A DNA stretch of 64,000 nt, taken from positions 372,001 through 436,000 of the forward strand of contig CAVWJW010000004.1 in assembly GCA_963755335.1 (NCBI GenBank), given 5' to 3'. Source of the DNA: UBA10649 sp963755335 (lineage in GTDB: Bacteria; Actinomycetota; Actinomycetes; S36-B12). Below, in pieces: positions 31,805 to 45,000 of the stretch. The notes under the pieces are model-generated. The model was not told the origin of the DNA, made no database searches, and was given only the letters and a program-made list of their open reading frames with translations. Positions within the stretch are counted from its first letter, which is position 1, and every line of letters starts with the position of its first letter. The position numbers and the translations under genes are program-made.

Positions 31805-32516
31805 GAGCCCTCCCGAGGATCGCAGTGTCTGATAGACGCCGGCGAACCTAAACGCTGAGCAGCCTGGGCGACATCTTCACGAATCACGTTTCGGGCGATT
31901 GCGGGATCGAAGTCCGGTGGGCGATCCCGGCCTCGGCCCCCGCCAGCGGATGGCGTCCTCTCGGTCCCTGGGTGCTCTCTCGCTCGCGCAGAAGCACGGG
32001 GTGAGGAGAGATGGGCTGGGATTGGCGCACAGCACATCGGTGCACGCTGCTGGGTGAGCCGGTCCGGGCCCTTTGCTTTGCCCAAACTTGGCCGATCCAC
32101 TCCGTCGTCAGCGGCGACTCCCCGATAGCGTCGAGCGTGCGAAGGCGGCTGTGCGCGGCCCCGTCCGTTTACTCCGAGCCGCCTTCGTCCAGCCCACATC
32201 ATCGTCAGACGCCTCGCCATTGCTTCGCCGAAGGGGTCCGTCGTCTGGTGCTCGTCGGGCCCGTCCTTGAGCGCCCGCCCGCCGCGCCCTGGATCGGAGA
32301 GTTGCCTTCCCCGAGCGGGTCGACCCCGGGCCGGCGACGATGCTCGATCGGCAGTGGGTCGACAGTCACCCATCGGCACTGACCAGGATTCCATTGATCG
32401 AACGACCGGGCAGAGACCCACCGCCGTTCGTTCCGCTTCATCAAGGGGTTTCGCGCGCTACAGGCCTCCAGTAGCCTCGGCGCAAACGTGAGACGCACTC
32501 ACCGTGTGAGGACGCT
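31805..32516. other. Non-coding or unrecognised 0.7-kb stretch
   Basis: Neither strand shows a frame with normal amino-acid composition, a ribosome site and family resemblance. Several arginine- or serine-rich open frames are typical chance frames of high-GC DNA. It may hold the promoters for the VOC gene and the subtilase gene. Confidence 0.4.
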
Positions 32517-34107
32517 ATGGCTGACCTGCCGAGCATTCCCCGAGAGTCGTTCGGCGCGCCGCCAAGACGCGAGCGGGGTCTGCCCGGCACGAGCAGGACG
32601 GTGCCGACAGCACCCGATCTCGTGGCTGACTCCGTCGTGACGCGCCCGCTCGCCCAGCTCATGGCCGAGTCCGCACCTCGATCCACGATCGGGGTCGTCA
32701 TCGAATTGCGTTCGAGCCACCCGGAGGGCGTGGCCGGCGCAGCGGCCGATGTGCTTGGTTGGCTGTCGGAGATCGCGCCGAGGGCACTCGTCCGACGAGG
32801 GCAGTCCTCCGTGTCCAACTACGTGTCGGCTGGTCTCACCGCGAGCCAGATCCGCCAGCTCGTGCAGGCGGACGGCAAGGCCGACGTGCGAGCCAAGGAT
32901 CTCGGTCTGGGCGCCCCACATGATCCCGCCAACGCGCCGACGGCAGCGGGATCGCGTCCCGCGCCTCGGTACGCCATCGATCGCATGTGGCCGAACTTCG
33001 AGATCCACAATCTCATCCATCGGAGTGTCGTCACCACGAAGTCCGACGCGTCGCAGCGCGCCTTCGAGGCGACCGGCGAGGGAATCGTCTGGGCCGTGCT
33101 CGACTCGGGAATCCAGGCGGACCACCCGCATTTCGCCACTCATCGCAACACCGACCTGCCGGGCCAGCTGAAGCATATGGACTTCACTGATGGCTCCAGC
33201 GATCCTCTGGTCGACGAAGCCGGTCATGGAACACATGTGGCCGGCATCCTGGCCGGCGAGCAAGTGGCAGCGCCGGGGACGAAGCTGGTGGCGGCGACGT
33301 GGTACCAGGAGGAGGGCTCGGGACTGTCCGGGGCGCGGGTGGAGCTGGATCATGTCCGGGGCATGGCCCCTCGCACCACGTTGCTGTCCTGCAAGGTCCT
33401 GCGTGGCGACGGATCCGGAGACGTCACGGCGCTGCTCGATGCACTCGAGTACATCTCGGACCTGAACAAGGGTGGCCGTGAGCTCAACGTGCACGGTGTC
33501 AACTTGTCGGTGGGCTACCCGTTCGACCCGTCATGGTTCGGGACGGGTCTCACCCCGGTCTGCCGAGAGGTCGATCGATTGGTGCGCACCGGCGTGCTCG
33601 TCGTCGTGGCGGCTGGCAACAGCGGTTACGGCATCGCCCTGGATGCTGTCCAGGGCGGGAACCCGCAGATGCACCTCGGCTTTGCGATGACGATCAACGA
33701 TCCGGGCAACGCCGAGCGAGCCTTGACAGTCGGTTCCACGTCGGTGCAGCCCGCATCTTTCGGGCGTTTCCTACTTCTCCTCCAAGGGACCGACGGGAGA
33801 CGGCCGAATGAAGCCGGACCTCGTGGCGCCGGGCGAGCGGATCGTGAGCGCCGGTGCGGGGGAGCTGCTTCAAAGGGCGTTGCAGCGCGACAAGGACGCG
33901 ACGTACGTGGAAGACAGTGGGACGTCGATGGCCGCCCCGCACGTGTCGGGCGTCGCCGCCGGCCTGCTGTCCGTCAATCGGGAGTTCATCGGCCGCCCTG
34001 AGGAAGTGAAGCGGATCCTCATGGATACCGCCACCGACCTGGGTCGGGTTCCGACGTTCCAAGGCAAGGGTCTAGTCGATTCCATGCGCGCCATCCAATC
34101 CGTCTGA
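32517..34107 (+). CDS. Subtilisin-like serine protease (S8 family, one-base break)
   Basis: About 530 aa after bridging an extra base near 33750-33775, where SVQPA joins SGVSYFSSKGPTGDG. The catalytic triad is complete: Asp in VLDSGIQADHP (about residue 195), His in EAGHGTHVAGI (about 237) and Ser in SGTSMAAPHVSG (about 470). The oxyanion Asn is in VVAAGNSG. There is no signal peptide. The first 120 residues form a proregion-like domain (GVVIELRSSHPEG). An intracellular or co-exported protease is suggested. It is followed ten bases later by the hydrolase gene, so the pair forms an operon facing the Tc genes. Confidence 0.88.
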
Positions 34108-34117
34108 AGGAGCTGCG

Positions 34118-35407
34118 ATGAAGCACCCCTACGCCGAAGTCCAGATGCGGACCGACGGCACGGTCAACGACCCCAATGAGCTGGCCAAGGCGGTCGCGAT
34201 GGTCAAGACGTCCGGCGCGACCGACGTCGTCCTGCTCACCCACGGCTGGAACAACGACATGGGTGCCGCGAGGGGCCTGTACGCAGCGCTGGACTCAAGC
34301 CTCAAGTCCGTCGAACCAGCCACGATGGGCACCGCCGGACGCAAGCTCGCGATCGTCGGCATCCTCTGGCCATCGATCAAGTGGGCCGACGACGCCAACG
34401 TCGCCGGTGGCGGCGCGGGAATCGACGATGCTGCCAGCGATCTGGCGGCTGAGATCGCCGCGCGAATCGAGGACCCCGCCGTGCGCGATCAACTCGTAGC
34501 CCTGATTCCGCAACTCGAGTCGTCAGCCGCTGCACGATCCTCGTACCTCGAACTGCTGCGAGGCTTGCTGCCCGGGCCCCTGCCGGTCGACGAGGATCCC
34601 CCGCCGTCGACCCTGCGCGAGGGTGACCCCGAGACGGTCTTTACCGAAGCGCAGGGTTCCGGCAACCTCGGCGGGCTGGAAGGGGCGGCCTCTGGCGGCG
34701 GCGCGACGGGAATCGGGGAGCCCGGCAACGTCGATGGAGTCCTCAGTGCAGGCGGCGGCGCCCAAGGCCTCAGCCTCGGTGGCGTGTTGACCGCTGCGCA
34801 GGAGCTGCTCAACACGACGACCTATTACACGATGAAGGAGCGCGCGGGCGCCGTCGGAAAGGTCGGCATCAACCAGACCCTTCAAGCCATTCACGGCGCC
34901 GTACCGAAAGCGCGGCTGAATCTCGTGGGGCACTCATTCGGGGCCCGAGCTGTGACGGCCGCCGCCTTCGCCACGCCCGTCCCGCTCCAGTCGGTGAGCC
35001 TCCTGCAGGGTGCGTTCAGCCACTATGGCATCGCCACCGACTACGACGGGCAAGGTCACAACGGCGCATTCCAAGGCGTCCCCGGCAAGCTCTCCGGTCC
35101 GATGATCATCACCCACACGCGCAACGACAAGGCGGTCGGCATCGCGTATGCACTCGCTTCTCGACTCGCACACCAGACAGCCGCAGGCCTGGGCGATGAG
35201 AGCGACCCCTACGGCGGAATGGGCAGCAACGGGGCGCAGAAGACGCCCGAAACGCAGGCCGACACCGACCTCGTCGACGTGGGCGGCACCTATCACTTCG
35301 CCGCCAAGAAGGTCGCGAACCTGCACGCCGATCAGTTTGTCAAGGGTCACAGCGACATCACGAACCCTCAGGTCGCGCACGCCGTGTACACCGCACTCAC
35401 CTCCTAG
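34118..35407 (+). CDS. Alpha/beta hydrolase (esterase/lipase-like)
   Basis: A 429-aa protein from ATG 34118 with AAGGAG a few bases ahead. Oxyanion-side motif LLTHGWNNDMG is near residue 40-50 and the nucleophile elbow GHSFGAR near residue 270 (GxSxG). The HADQFVKGHSDI region near the end likely provides the catalytic histidine. Between them is a long inserted cap region rich in glycine/alanine (GGGATGIGEPGNVDGV). It has no signal peptide. Such cap-bearing hydrolases occur as phospholipase-type effectors, but this is only suggestive. It is co-transcribed with the subtilase and converges on the split TcA genes. Confidence 0.8.
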   Translation: MKHPYAEVQMRTDGTVNDPNELAKAVAMVKTSGATDVVLLTHGWNNDMGAARGLYAALDSSLKSVEPATMGTAGRKLAIVGILWPSIKWADDANVAGGGAGIDDAASDLAAEIAARIEDPAVRDQLVALIPQLESSAAARSSYLELLRGLLPGPLPVDEDPPPSTLREGDPETVFTEAQGSGNLGGLEGAASGGGATGIGEPGNVDGVLSAGGGAQGLSLGGVLTAAQELLNTTTYYTMKERAGAVGKVGINQTLQAIHGAVPKARLNLVGHSFGARAVTAAAFATPVPLQSVSLLQGAFSHYGIATDYDGQGHNGAFQGVPGKLSGPMIITHTRNDKAVGIAYALASRLAHQTAAGLGDESDPYGGMGSNGAQKTPETQADTDLVDVGGTYHFAAKKVANLHADQFVKGHSDITNPQVAHAVYTALTS

Positions 35408-35516
35408 TGGCTAGCGCCGCCATCCGGAGTGCTGGGCTACAACAACTTTCGCGAGTGGCCAGGGGCGGGAGATCCCCCATCTTCGGCAGCGAGACCCCAA
35501 GCGCGGGCCGGCCTCG

Positions 35517-38500
35517 TCAAGTCTTCCAGGTGACGAGGAGCCACACGTCGCGCTGCCCCGGGTCGAGCTGGACGGTCCACTGCGTGCCGATCTTGGGCGT
35601 CGCGGGGATGGGGAGCAACTCCTCCAGCGGGTCGCCGGTGGCTGCCGGAGGCACGAACAGGGCCAAGGACTCCACCTTGACCTTCGGGCCGGCCCAGGAG
35701 GGGAAGTGCTCGGGTCGGAGTGTCAACGTCAGCGGCGCCTGCGCACCCCCCTGCGCGACGAAGGCGGCCCACTCCGAGGGGAACTCGTGACGTAGCGAGA
35801 ACATCCGCACGCGACCGGCCGCACCGGTGTCGCCCGTGCCCTTTGCCAGCTTCTGCACCCGCTTGACGGCTGCGTCTACGGCGCCGCCGTCGAAGCGGGC
35901 CGAGAGGCTCAGGTGCAGCACGACATCGCTGATGGTGTCGTAGTCGAAGACCCGGAAGCCGTCGGTGCCCTGGCCCGGCAGGGTCAGCGTCCATTCGCTG
36001 ATCGCGCCGGCGAACTCGAAGGGGCGGACCCGGTCGTCCCTGCCGCCGGAGGCGTCACCGCCGGAGTCCTCGACGCCGGTGCTGGCGACCATCTGTGTCA
36101 CGGCGCCGTTGAGGTCGGTCAGTTCGCTGGCCGGCTCCATGCGCACCTGGCTCCTGGTCAGCGAAAGCACGCAGTTAAGGCTCGTGTAGGGGGCGGCCAC
36201 ACACGGGATGCTGAGCGAGGCCGACCGTATGCGACGCCGGTAGAAGCCCGGGGCCTCCAGGTCGAACCACTCCTCAGGCACGGAGAACGAGCAGGTGCCG
36301 GTGGCGCGCAGCGTGAGCAGTGCTAAGGGGTCGAGCTGGGCCAGGCTGATGTGCCGAGTCGGCTCGAGCTCGGGGCTGTTCGCCTCGTCGTACGCCGCCT
36401 GCATCCGCATGGAGGTCGAGCAGCAAGTTCTCGCCGCCGTATAGGCCTTCCATCCCGCCCTCGTAGCCGGGACGGATGTACGTGGGCGCGTCCGCCGCGA
36501 GCAGCAGTTCGTGGCGCATCGCCGCCTCGGCCTTGCGGGCCAGTTCTTGGGCCAGGGCGAGGGTGCGGGTGTAGAGGCCGCGGGTTTCGCGCTTTGACCA
36601 GGCATAGAGGGCCTTGTTGCCCACCTTGCCCTTGGGGTCGGTCGCCTGGGCGTTGAGGAACGTCTCGATCTCGCCTGCCTGTTGAATCTGCACCCGCTGG
36701 TTGGCCAGCTCACGCTCGGAGATGGCCTCACGGATCTGTGCCGCGCGCAGCTGGCGGTAGAGATGGTTGATCTCGGTCGTGGCCAGGCTGCTCTGCTGTG
36801 CCCACTCTTGCTCGCGACGCCAGTAGTTGCCTACCTTCGCGGCGACGCCGGCCTGGTGGTTGAGTTGATCCGCGTAGGCGATCAGGTTGTCTGCGACGAA
36901 ACGTGCTACTTGCCCCAGCTGGGAGCCTCCGAAGCCGAAGTCGCCACCGAGCCCCCAGAAGTGGAACTTGACGCCAAAATCGGGGATGAGGGAGACGCCC
37001 TGACCGGAGAGTTGAGCCATCTTGATCAGATCGGTGATGGTGCGCGCGGTGCCGTTCTTGTCCAGCTCCTCGTTCTCGAAGCGGGAAAGCATTCGGCCGG
37101 CCGCCTCGGCGGCCACGTCGGTGACGATGTCTATCGGCACGTCGCGCTGGGCGAGAGTTGGCTCCTCGACGTTGAACTCGAACGACGTCAGTGACGACAC
37201 GTCGATCTCGTCGAGCTCGGGAACCACGATGTCACCGAGGCTGCGCCCGAGCTGGCGCTCGTAGTAGGTGTAGCGACTGATCGCGCTGCGCATCGAGGCG
37301 GCGACGGCCTGGCGTGACTTCACCGACTCCTGGAGCTGGGCGTAGCGCACCTGCTCGCCGAGCTCGTAGAGCTGGCGCTCGTGGCGGGCCCGCATGAGGG
37401 TGAGCCGCTCGGCGTCGTCCTTCTCGGTGGCTCCGAGCAGGCTGGCGCCCAGGCTTGCCGCCGACTGGGCTGCCGCGGCCGCCTGCTGGTGCAGCACCGT
37501 GAACCGGACGTGCGACGGCGGCTGACCCAGCCCGGCGACGATCGCGTCCACGGAGAGTCCGGAGGCCGTGGCGCGGGCGAGCATGGCGGGGTCGATCGGC
37601 GGCTCGAACAAGGGGAGCTGGCGAAAGACGCCCTGCAAGTTGAGGCTGTTGCGGATCTTGAACAACCTGTCGGCCACGGCGTCCCAGTAGGCCAGCAGGT
37701 TGTCGTTGCGCGGTACGCCGAAGTAGAGGGTCCGGCCCAGGTTGCGCAAGGTCACGAGCCGCCCGTCCGACGCTGTGGCCCCGGGCTGCGGGGCGAGGTC
37801 CAGGAGCAGGGAGCTCTCGACGGGTCGCATGGCGTTGCCGAAGGCGTCGAGGTCCTTGCGCAGGTCAGCGTAGGTCTGGCTGCGGGTGGTGCCCTTTGAC
37901 GGCACGGCCTGCGGACGCGGCCCAAGGATGTTGGCCGCCAGCACGTACAGCTGCATGGCTTCGTCGATTGACTCGCCGGTGTCCTGGCGGAACAAGGAGT
38001 CGCCCCAGGCGATGAGGTTGTCGATGTACGCCATCACGGTCTTGACCATGTAGGCGGACTGACGGAAGCGTGCGACCACGTGCGGGCGGAAGGGGGCGTC
38101 CTTCCATGCACCGATGGCGTTAACCGTGTCGCGCTGGAGCACCGGGTCGTCGCCCGTGGACAGGTTGACCAGAATCTCCTCGATCCGTTGCACGTCTGTC
38201 GTCTGGAACGGCTTGACGCGCCAATAGCGCTCGGGGCTGACCTGCGCCGAGGTGTCGGTGGGGTCGAACATGAAGTGGAACCATCGCATCGCTTCCTCGT
38301 AGCGGCCGCTGCGCGACAGGTTGACCGCCACGAGCATCGGCACGTGGAAGAACAGTTCCCAGTTGTAGCCGGCGTAGGCGCCGCCCAGGCTGAAGTCGAG
38401 CTCGTCCACGGGGTGGGGGTTCTGCGCGGTTCCCGGCACGGACGCCCCTGGCAGATAGCCGGCGAAGAATGGCCGGTGTAGCACGGGTTGGGGCGCAGCG

Positions 38501-39052
38501 TCGACCAACGTCCCGGCAAGGTCACTCGACAACGTGACCCGGGAGCCGGCGCGGCGCACCACCTCGGCGCTGCTCGGGACGACCACCGGCGTGCCGGGCG
38601 CGCCCAGGATGACGTTGCCGTCGGGTGCCACGATGTGTCGCCCGGCCAGTCTCGCCGGACTGCCAGCGAGCGTCAGACCGATCCCGTCGGGCAGTTGGAC
38701 GACTTCGCCCTTGGCGATCCTGACATTGCCGCTGTCCGCAGTGCCGTCGGCCGTGACGACAACGGACGTCGCATACTCCGTGTCGACGGCCAGGAGACTG
38801 CGGGTCGAACCGGCAAGGAGCCGGCGGGTGAGCTCGCCGACGTAGGGGTGGTAGTGCGGGCTGAAGGCATAGGCCAGGTTGCGTTCCCGCACGACGATGT
38901 GGCGCGACTCGGTGTGCGACCCGGGCCTGTGCACGATCGGGCCGCTGGAGCGCCGGGCCAAACAGGTCGTCCTTGGCGATCGTGGAGACGACGGAATCGG
39001 CATAGCCGTGGAAGCTCGTGGCGGCGAGGGCCGCATCGGATGGCTTGGCCAT
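35517..39052 (-). CDS. TcA-type toxin, C-terminal half: pore region and TcB-binding domain (two frame breaks)
   Basis: About 1177 aa if one-base breaks near 38950-38965 and 36405-36412 are bridged. The start ATG 39052 lies seven bases after the previous stop, with AGGAG inside that stop region, so the two halves are translationally coupled. Diagnostic TcA motifs: FSPHYHPYVGELTRRLL, GGAYAGYNWELFFHVPML (about residue 222), RWFHFMFDPTDTSAQ, and helical channel-forming parts (RHERQLYELGEQVRYAQ). They continue with GLGGDFGFGG (about 697), ENLLLDL followed by MRMQAAYDEANSPELEPTRH, and the TcB-binding end FYRRRIRSASLSIPCV. In Photorhabdus TcA this half makes the translocation channel and binds the TcB-TcC cocoon. 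Confidence 0.85.
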
Positions 39053-39059
39053 GGCGCTC

Positions 39060-42000
39060 CTAGCGGTTGAGCCGGGTGATCAGGCCGACGTTGGCCACGA
39101 GCCCGGGTCGTTCCTCGGTCAGGTCGAACGCGTGGTCGGCGAAACCGGAGGAGCCGACCACATTCACGCGAGTCACTTCAGTGGACAGTCCGGCCTGAGC
39201 GAGGGCTTCGGGGTGGACCACGGCCACGGCCGAAGGTTCAAGGCCCGAGGCGGCGGTGTCGCCGAAGTCGGTGAGTTGCGTGCGGTCGAAGAGCCCGGGT
39301 TGGTCCGCCACCAGGACGTGGTCGATGGCCGGGCCGGTCATGGCCGATGAGCTGGCCGCTGCGACGGTGATCGCGACCGAGCCGCGCGGACCCAGCAGGC
39401 GGTCGCCGAAGAGCACGCCGGTCGACGGACCCATGAGCACGTCTTGAGGCAGGCCCTGGAAGACCTTGGGCCAGGGGTTGCCCGACTCGGGGATCCCGAG
39501 ATCGGGCTGCACCAGTTCCGGCACATAGGGCCGGAGGTTCAGGTGGTCGACGATCTCGGGTGGGAAGACCACCACCGGGCCGGCGTCGGGCACGAGATAG
39601 GACTCGAACGTCTCGATCGTGGTCTCCACCAGGGTGGGCTCGACGAAGAAGGTGCGGCGCGTGTCGGCGAAGAAGAACGGACTGACGAGAGAGCCGATCT
39701 CGGACCCACCGACAGTGACGGCGTTGGACGACGGGGTGATCGTGAACGGTCCGACCGCGCCGAGCACCGGCATGGTCACCGCAGTCGGCACCGCCGCTCG
39801 GTCGTTGGTGGTCGTCAGCTTCTGCGTGAAGGAGACGACGAACGTGCCACTGCCGTCGTAGTGGTTGAACCGAGCGGCTGTCGACTGGAAGGGCATCGGC
39901 GGACGCGGCTGATTGGTGCCCTGCTCCAGGGGGCTGTTGCGACCCCGCAGCAGGAGCGTGCGCGTCGTGTCGCCGGTGAGGTGCACCTGGACTCCGGCCT
40001 CGTTGCCGTCGACGTCGTAGACGAGGGAGGAGTGGACGAACACCCGCGAGGGGTCGAGGGCATAACGACTGGAGAACGAGGGGATCGACCCGAAGCCGCT
40101 GCCGGTCGGGGCGGACCACTTTCCGGCGACGTACTCGCTCCAGTGGAGTTGGATCTGCACCGAGCGGCTGACTCCGTCGCCGCGTGTCGATTGCTTGACC
40201 TCCGAAAGCGAGGCGTCGATGAGCTTGGGGTCCTTCTTCGCCGGAATGGCGCCGATGGAGGTCGCATTCACGGACCCGGACCCGGATCCGGCAAGTACAT
40301 TGACGAACACCTGAGTCGCCGCGTCGACCTTCATCTCCAGACCGCCGGATGGTGAGGCATCAGCCGAGTCGGGCTGCTCGAGGAAGGTCACCCAGAACAC
40401 GTACAGGCGGTTGCGCCAGATCACGGGGACGATGTGGTCGCCCTCGATGTTGACCCCCATCGGCTCCCAGGGAGTCCAGGTGCCGTGGTGCTGACGCCGG
40501 TAGAAGTACTGGCGCGGCAGGCCGTGGGTGCGACCGATGACGTGCAGTTGGTTGCTGCCCGGGTCTAGGAGGTCCTGCTCCCAGAACATGCCGCAGACCT
40601 CGAGCCGGGCGATCTCGTCGAGCTTGCGGAGATACGTCAGGAAGGCGTCTTCTGCCAAGTCGTCGGTGACGTCGGCCTGGACCAGGGTGCTCTCCAGCTC
40701 CTGGAACAGGTGTGACTTGTCGTCACGGAACTCCGGCTCCAGCCAGTTCTCAGGGAACAGGAAGATCTTGCGGTTGGCCTCCCAGACCCGGTAGCGGCGC
40801 AGCCAGGACCAGTGGTCAGGGTCGAGGGTGCTGGGATGGACCAGGGGCTCGACGCCGAGCAGGCAGCGCTGAATGAACAGCTGGGCCGACGAAATCGCCT
40901 GGCGCACGCGCGACGTCCGCAGCACCGGCTCCGAACCTGGGTCGAGCAGGAGGTACTGGTAGAGCTCCTCGATCGTTCCGAGGTCGAGCCGGACGAGGGT
41001 CGCTGCGACCAGGGCGTCGCGACGGGCGGCACGGAGCCGGTCGTTGACGGGGGCGGCGACGCGCTTCCAGACGGTCACGCCGGTGCGCGTGCGCAGGGCA
41101 TCGCGTGACTCCTGTGCGATGCGGCGGCGGTCCTCCATCGTGGTTGCCTCGAGGGTGACGGCCGTCCACCCGGCCAGCGTTTTGGCCGGGACTCCGGAGC
41201 GGCTGACGAGACGGAGTCCCTTCCAGAGCCGCACCAGCCCCCTGACGGTGCCGAGGTCGTCGGCCTCGACCTTCAGTGAGGTGGCGACGTCTGCCGTCTC
41301 GTCCGTTGTTCTTCGGGTCAGCCGAGCGAGGATGTCCAGCGCGTTCGCCAACCGGTCCGCCGCCGAACCGGCGCCCCTCGCCGTGGTGAGGACGGTGACC
41401 AACTCCGAGGACCCGCCGGCCGCCTCGTCACGCACGGCCGCATAGTCCAGGAGATCAACGAGCGTGGACAGGAACGGAGCCGGGCCGGCGACCTCCTCGG
41501 CCGGGAGGTCGGCGAGCCCGAACTCGGCAACCTCGTGGGCGTCGAGCTGGAGCCTGTCGGTCAGCACGAGCACTCGGCCCAGGAGCTCGTGGGTGCGTGC
41601 GGCGGCGGCCAGATCCGGCCCTGGTGACGCCAGGCCGAAGTAGCCGTCGGCCAGGGGCGGCAGCGCCAGGAGGTCGACGACCTGCGCCTGCGGTCGTCCG
41701 AGGGCCGCCGACACGGCCTTGACCAGAATCGGGCGGGCCGCGTCACGCTCCTCCGCCGTCTCGACCGCGACGCCGGCCAGAGCAGCCGTCACGGCTGCCA
41801 GTGCCTCGGCGGTCGCCGCGGCGTCGGGGCGGAGTTCACCCTCGGGGTCGAAGCTGCACGCCGCCAGCAGCGCCACTTCGTTGGCGGTCAATCCGGCCTC
41901 GGAGATCTTGCGGCACAGCTCGACCTGGCCCAGGACGTCGGCGTCAGCACTACCTACGTATGCCGCGACGCCACTCAGCCGGCGGAGCGTCACCAGGTCG

Positions 42001-45000
42001 CTGGTATTCACGTCGTAGGCCGAGGCCACTGCCCCGCCCACGACGGCGTAGCGGACCAGCAACTCGACCGTCGGTCGGTCAAGAGCGCTCTCGGCACTGA
42101 GCCCCTCGGCCGCCAGGATCGCAACCAGGTCCGCGGAGGTGAGGCCGGTCGCCGATTGAAGGGCCACGAGGTGACGGCCGACCGGGGTGTCGGGTGGCAC
42201 GTCCTCGAGCGGGACGCCGGAGGGTGAGACGAGGACGGAGTCGCGGTCGCGCAGCGGCCCGCTGCCGAACATCGAGTCGAAGGTCGCGGGGTCCAGTGGT
42301 GACCACAACCCGGTCAGAATCGCCTGTGGGCCGTCGTGGGCCACGAGGTCGGCGAACTCGAGCTGACGGCCTACGCGCCGGATCGCCGTGCGCAGTGGAT
42401 CACCCCAAGGAGAGTCGCCGGGCGCATAGGCGCTCAAAGCCGAGTCGAGGTCCGAAGTGCTCCAGCCGAGGCGCCGCCGGAGTCGAAGGAAGGTGTCGAT
42501 CCGGACCGCCAGGTCCGCCAGCAGCTTCGGGGTGAGCGCCTCGCCCGCGGCGGTCGCGAAGTACGTCGCGTCGAAATCGCAGGACGGGTCGGGGTCAGCG
42601 AGCAGTACGACATTGTTGAGGACCTCGCCGACGATGCGCGCCAGGCGCTCGGCCGCCGTATCCGGTGAGACGAGGGCGAAGCGCGTGTCGACGGCCGCAA
42701 GCCGGCGCCCAACGGACTGGACGGTCTGCCAGGCGATCGACTCAGTGGGACCGGCGGGGGCAGCGGCGACGGCGACGAGGTCCTGGCGCTCGCGCCAGAC
42801 GATCGCATCGGCCACGCTGATGCCCGCGGTGGTCAGCAGCCCCAGCTTGTCCAGCCCAGGATTGAGCCATCGAGTGCCGAGCAGGTCGACCAGGTCCTGG
42901 TAGCCGATACGGCTGACGCGGCACATCCGCTTGGCGCTTCCCAGTGCGGCGACCGCGTCAGCCTCGCTGATGAAGCCGAAGCGGGTCCACCAGTCGCTGA
43001 GCGGATCGTCGACGGTGATGACGGCGTACTCGACTTGGGTCAGCCCGAGTCTCTCCGCGGCCAGGGCATCCGTCTCGCCGTCCGCGAAGACTTCGAGGAC
43101 CTCGACGAGCGGCACCTTGAGGCGCTCGGCGTAGGCGCGGGTGGTCTCGTGCCACAGGTCGAACGGCAGCACGCTGGGCGCCTTCGACGTGCGCAGCACG
43201 TCGTCATAGACCGAGGTCTGGATGAACTCCGGCTCGGCAACCACCTCCTCGGTCGGCAGCCGCCCGCTGTCGTTCACCGTCGAATCGTCGAGTGCCCCGT
43301 GGGCCAGCGTGAACTCGAGAATCTCGTTGACCAGGTCGATGGTCGGCATCACCGTATTGGTGTTCTCGCAGGTCAGCTGGAGATGCGCGAGGTCGGGTCG
43401 GCGCTTCATGAGTTCGTCGTAAGGCGTCCCGTTCGGGTAGTCGTCGCCCTGATGCCGGCGACGCCACACCTCCCGGAAGCCTTCCCACGCAGTGGTGTCG
43501 GGGTCGAGGAACTTCAGGAGGTCGACAAGGTAGGCGGCTGGACCGAGCACCGACCGGCAGTGGTCGCACTCGCAGTAGTCCATCGACCCGAAGAGGGTCT
43601 CAACGTTCGGCCACCCGAACGAGTCCTTGAGCCGCTCAACTCCGGCGGCCCGCGCCTCCGCGTCGCCTTGCACCGCGGCCAGGAGCGGGGCGGCGATCGC
43701 CTGCTGGGTCATGGCGTGGAAGTTGTAGAGCACAGCGCCGACCTGCTCGGACTTGCGATAGACCAGGCGGGCCTGCTCGCGTCCGGCGAAGTACGAGGCG
43801 TAGCGGTCGAGGAAGTCGACCTCCGGCATCGCGATGACGTCGAGGGCCGAGCTGAGCCCCTGGTCGAGCAGAACCTTCATGGCGCCGTTGCTGGGTGACA
43901 TCTGATAGACGCGGTGGAGAGTGTCGAGTGCTGTGGTCGTCCTGAGCCTGCGGTCGTCGTCGCCCTCCAGCAAGTCAGCGTTCTTCGATAGGAACGCCGC
44001 CGGGGAGTCGCCTCCGATGCGGAACCCGCGGTCCGCCGCGCTGACGAGCACGTGGGCCACGTCGGCCGCCTCAGCGTCACCGACCGGCAGGTCCCCACGG
44101 GTGACCTGTGCAGCCACCACCTCGGTCGGGTACGACACGCGGACCCGTCGCGCCAACTCCTCGGCGTAGACGTCCACTGCCTCGTCGTCGGTGCCGTAGG
44201 CCGGAGGGACGACGGCGGCGCCGCCGAGGTCCCGGATCGCCTGCGACCACGTGGACGGCTGATCCCACGACTGCTCGGCGAGGGTGCCGCGCAGACCCGA
44301 GCCGCCGGCCTTGTCCTCGACGTGCCTCATCAGCGAGGGGTTGTTCGTGGTGAGGAACGCGAGCTGGCCCTTGGCCCGCAGCGTGGTGATGAGCTCGGGG
44401 TCGAGTCCCGCGTCCTTCATCCGGTCCCACAGCTGGTCGGTCGAGCTGTCGTCGAGGAGGGCCGCCTGCAGCCGGGCGCGGGGACCTTCCGGCTCGTCGG
44501 GCAGGCCACTCGCGTCGAGCATCTCGCGCACGCTGGCGAGGCCGCCGCCGGGTCGGGCGTCCAGTCGGCGATTGGTGGCGAAGTCCTCGAACGCGCGGAG
44601 GGCGGCCGAGGTCTCCCGCCGGAGAGGTCAACGATGCCGCTGTCGACCGCTTTGGCGAGCACGGCCTTAACGGTCGCGCTCGGCACCCGGCTGAGGAGGT
44701 CGGGGTCGGAAGGCAGGCCCGCGCGGAGCAAGGCGTACGTCGCATCCGGACCCATGCCCAGGTCCAGCCTCTCGGCCATGGCCGAGACCGCGATCAGCCG
44801 CGCGTCCCACCCGGTCTCGCGGTGAGCCACGGTGATGTCGGATCGCGCGTCGTCCTCGACGGCGTCACCAAGTCGCACATCACCGAGCACCGGCGCGAGG
44901 GCATCGCGCAGTCGCGCGTACTCCGAACTGGTGGCGACCGCGGTGGCCGGCGCGATGAAGTGCAGTGAGGCCGAGTCCTGCCGGGCTCCCAGAGGGGCGA

